Below are positions 42,957-43,878 of a stretch of DNA of 43,878 nt, piece by piece; within the stretch, counting starts at the first letter, position 1; every line of letters begins with the position of its first letter. A model generated the notes under the pieces. The model saw only the letters and a program-made list of their open reading frames with translations, was not told where the DNA came from and did not search any database. The position numbers were made by a program, and so were the translations under genes. Location of the stretch: positions 1-43,878 of the forward strand of contig DUPO01000014.1 in assembly GCA_012838275.1 (NCBI GenBank). Direction: 5' to 3'. The DNA is from Spirochaetales bacterium. GTDB taxonomy: Bacteria > Spirochaetota > Spirochaetia > Sphaerochaetales > Sphaerochaetaceae.

Positions 42957-43439
42957 ATGGAAGAAAATATGCGTGAAATGTCTTTGGAGGAGTTGGGAGC
43001 AGTCTGCTCCAACCTTGCCAAGACCTGTGAAAAGCAGATGAGGGTGGAGGAGGCCGAACTCTTTTCCAGGCTCTCTTCCTATTATGAAGAACTCTCCTGC
43101 AAGGGGGCACGAAAACACAAGGGAGCTTCTTTCAAGGAGCTCTCCGATCTTGTGGAGAAAGACCTTCTTCAGGGGTATGCCGAGGCTAAAAAGGCAATTG
43201 GGAATGAACATGACCGTGGCGCCCTGAGAGCATTGGTATGGGGAGAGAAAGCCTCGAAGCTGCTGAAGAGTCTGCTCACAAGATACGAAAGGCAGGGCAA
43301 TGCCCTCTTGGAGGGTACCAGTGTCTATGTCTGCGATATCTGTGGATTTGTCTATGTGGGGGATCTCCCCCCGGAAACCTGTCCTGTCTGCAAGGTCCCG
43401 AGCCTTAAGATTCTCCCTGTCAGAAAGGAGGCCATCTGA
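42957..43439 (+). CDS. Rubrerythrin-like protein with a C-terminal rubredoxin domain
   Basis: A 160-residue protein. The C-terminal part (about 121-155) is a rubredoxin-type iron site: YVCDICGFVYVGDLPPETCPVC, with four Cys in two CxxC pairs. The N-terminal ~115 residues are helical and charged, as in the ferritin-like part of rubrerythrins, but the usual ExxH di-iron ligands are not visible: where EKxHA is expected the sequence reads GEKASKLL. It may be a divergent peroxide-defence protein or an electron carrier without a di-iron centre. The start has a GGGGG-type ribosome site. Its stop overlaps the next gene (TGATG). Confidence 0.65.
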   Translation: MEENMREMSLEELGAVCSNLAKTCEKQMRVEEAELFSRLSSYYEELSCKGARKHKGASFKELSDLVEKDLLQGYAEAKKAIGNEHDRGALRALVWGEKASKLLKSLLTRYERQGNALLEGTSVYVCDICGFVYVGDLPPETCPVCKVPSLKILPVRKEAI

Positions 43440-43878
43440 TGCATGCAGTAAGAAACATACGGCTCTGCACCAAAGATTGCATCTGCCTGTTTGTCTGTCC
43501 TACCGGAGCTACCAATACCGAAACCGGCCAGATTGACGCATCAAAGTGCCTCGACGGTTGTCGCCTTTGCGTGGATGCCTGTCCTTCGCATGCCATCTAT
43601 CTGTTGCCGAAGAACTATGCAGACCAACAGAAGAAAAGCGATACGGTAAAGGGAGTGCTGAACAATCTTGCCAGAAGCAAGGCAAAGCAGGAGGCTCTTG
43701 CCCTGAGCATAGCGTGTGAGACTTCCGATCCCATTGTCAAGCAACTTGCCGATACACTCGTAAGGTCAAACAGGATAATCCAGGAGGACCTGCATAGGGA
43801 GAGTGGTTTCATGCTCCCTCAGGACGCTATCACCAAAGAATTCCTGGAGGGTCTGCTGGCAAGCAGCAGTGACAAGGA
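43439..43878 (+). CDS. 4Fe-4S ferredoxin-like protein (cut by the window end)
   Basis: The ATG at 43439 shares one base with the preceding stop and follows AAAGGAGG, opening a frame that runs off the window after 146 codons. Two cluster motifs are near the N-terminus: CTKDCICLFVCP (Cys10, 14, 16, 20) and CLDGCRLCVDACP, each ending in Cys-Pro as in 2[4Fe-4S] ferredoxins, though the first has CxxxCxC spacing. The remaining ~90 residues are helical and charged. Similar ferredoxin-like genes accompany rubrerythrins in anaerobes, so it probably passes electrons to its partner (inference). The C-terminus is not seen. Confidence 0.75.
   Translation, partial: MHAVRNIRLCTKDCICLFVCPTGATNTETGQIDASKCLDGCRLCVDACPSHAIYLLPKNYADQQKKSDTVKGVLNNLARSKAKQEALALSIACETSDPIVKQLADTLVRSNRIIQEDLHRESGFMLPQDAITKEFLEGLLASSSDK

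Overview
The window looks like a piece of a free-living, fermentative spirochaete chromosome, most like the genus Sphaerochaeta. This is inferred from gene content and protein style, not from a search: about half G+C, strong AGGAG-type ribosome sites, ABC-transporter binding proteins whose signal peptides end in FA-x-G-(A/S)-K, YesM/YesN-type two-component regulation of sugar uptake, and a FeoA/FeoB/Cys-rich iron module. I see no mobile element, CRISPR array or phage gene. The window is almost entirely genes, and every convergent pair of protein genes abuts or overlaps.

Layout. (1) 1-4.8 kb: tRNA-Pro(CGG) with promoter and terminator, a DUF454 membrane protein, an ArgZ/LOR-SDH-type ornithine cyclodeaminase-like protein, an AldA-type aldehyde dehydrogenase, a small doubtful ORF and a Cof-type HAD phosphatase. 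(2) 4.9-12 kb: a purine-nucleoside uptake and salvage operon (BMP-family binding protein, double ATPase, two permeases, DeoD phosphorylase, nitroreductase) facing a nucleoside hydrolase. (3) 12-17 kb: an acyl esterase, a COG2509-type FAD oxidoreductase, a degenerate Fic-domain protein and a D-aminoacylase-like amidohydrolase. (4) 17-19.4 kb: a polar amino-acid ABC transporter. (5) 19.5-24.1 kb: a phospholipase D-family protein, and the ferrous-iron operon feoA-feoB-Cys-rich protein divergent from a DtxR/MntR-type regulator. (6) 24.2-31 kb: a sugar ABC transporter with a HAD protein, facing a YesN/YesM two-component system. (7) 31-42.5 kb: a nine-gene branched-chain amino-acid operon, ilvN-ilvC-leuA-cimA-leuC-leuD-leuB-ilvD-ilvB. 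(8) 42.5 kb to the end: a small XRE regulator, then a rubredoxin-tailed rubrerythrin-like gene coupled to a ferredoxin cut by the window edge.

The most interesting signal lies upstream of the ilv/leu operon. A consensus promoter is followed by a leader of about 300 nt. It encodes a peptide of up to 55 residues with its own GAGGAG site, whose last 27 residues contain 19 Ile, Leu or Val. The stop codon abuts a stem-loop that competes with a second pairing further down. This is the hallmark of ribosome-mediated attenuation by branched-chain amino acids, but no U-tract follows, so the read-out may not be classical termination.

Other patterns: hairpins directly after all three substrate-binding-protein genes; several genes without a Shine-Dalgarno site whose -10 box sits 6-7 nt before the start codon (leaderless candidates); a shared signal-peptide junction in unrelated binding proteins; and a Fic fold that has lost its catalytic motif.
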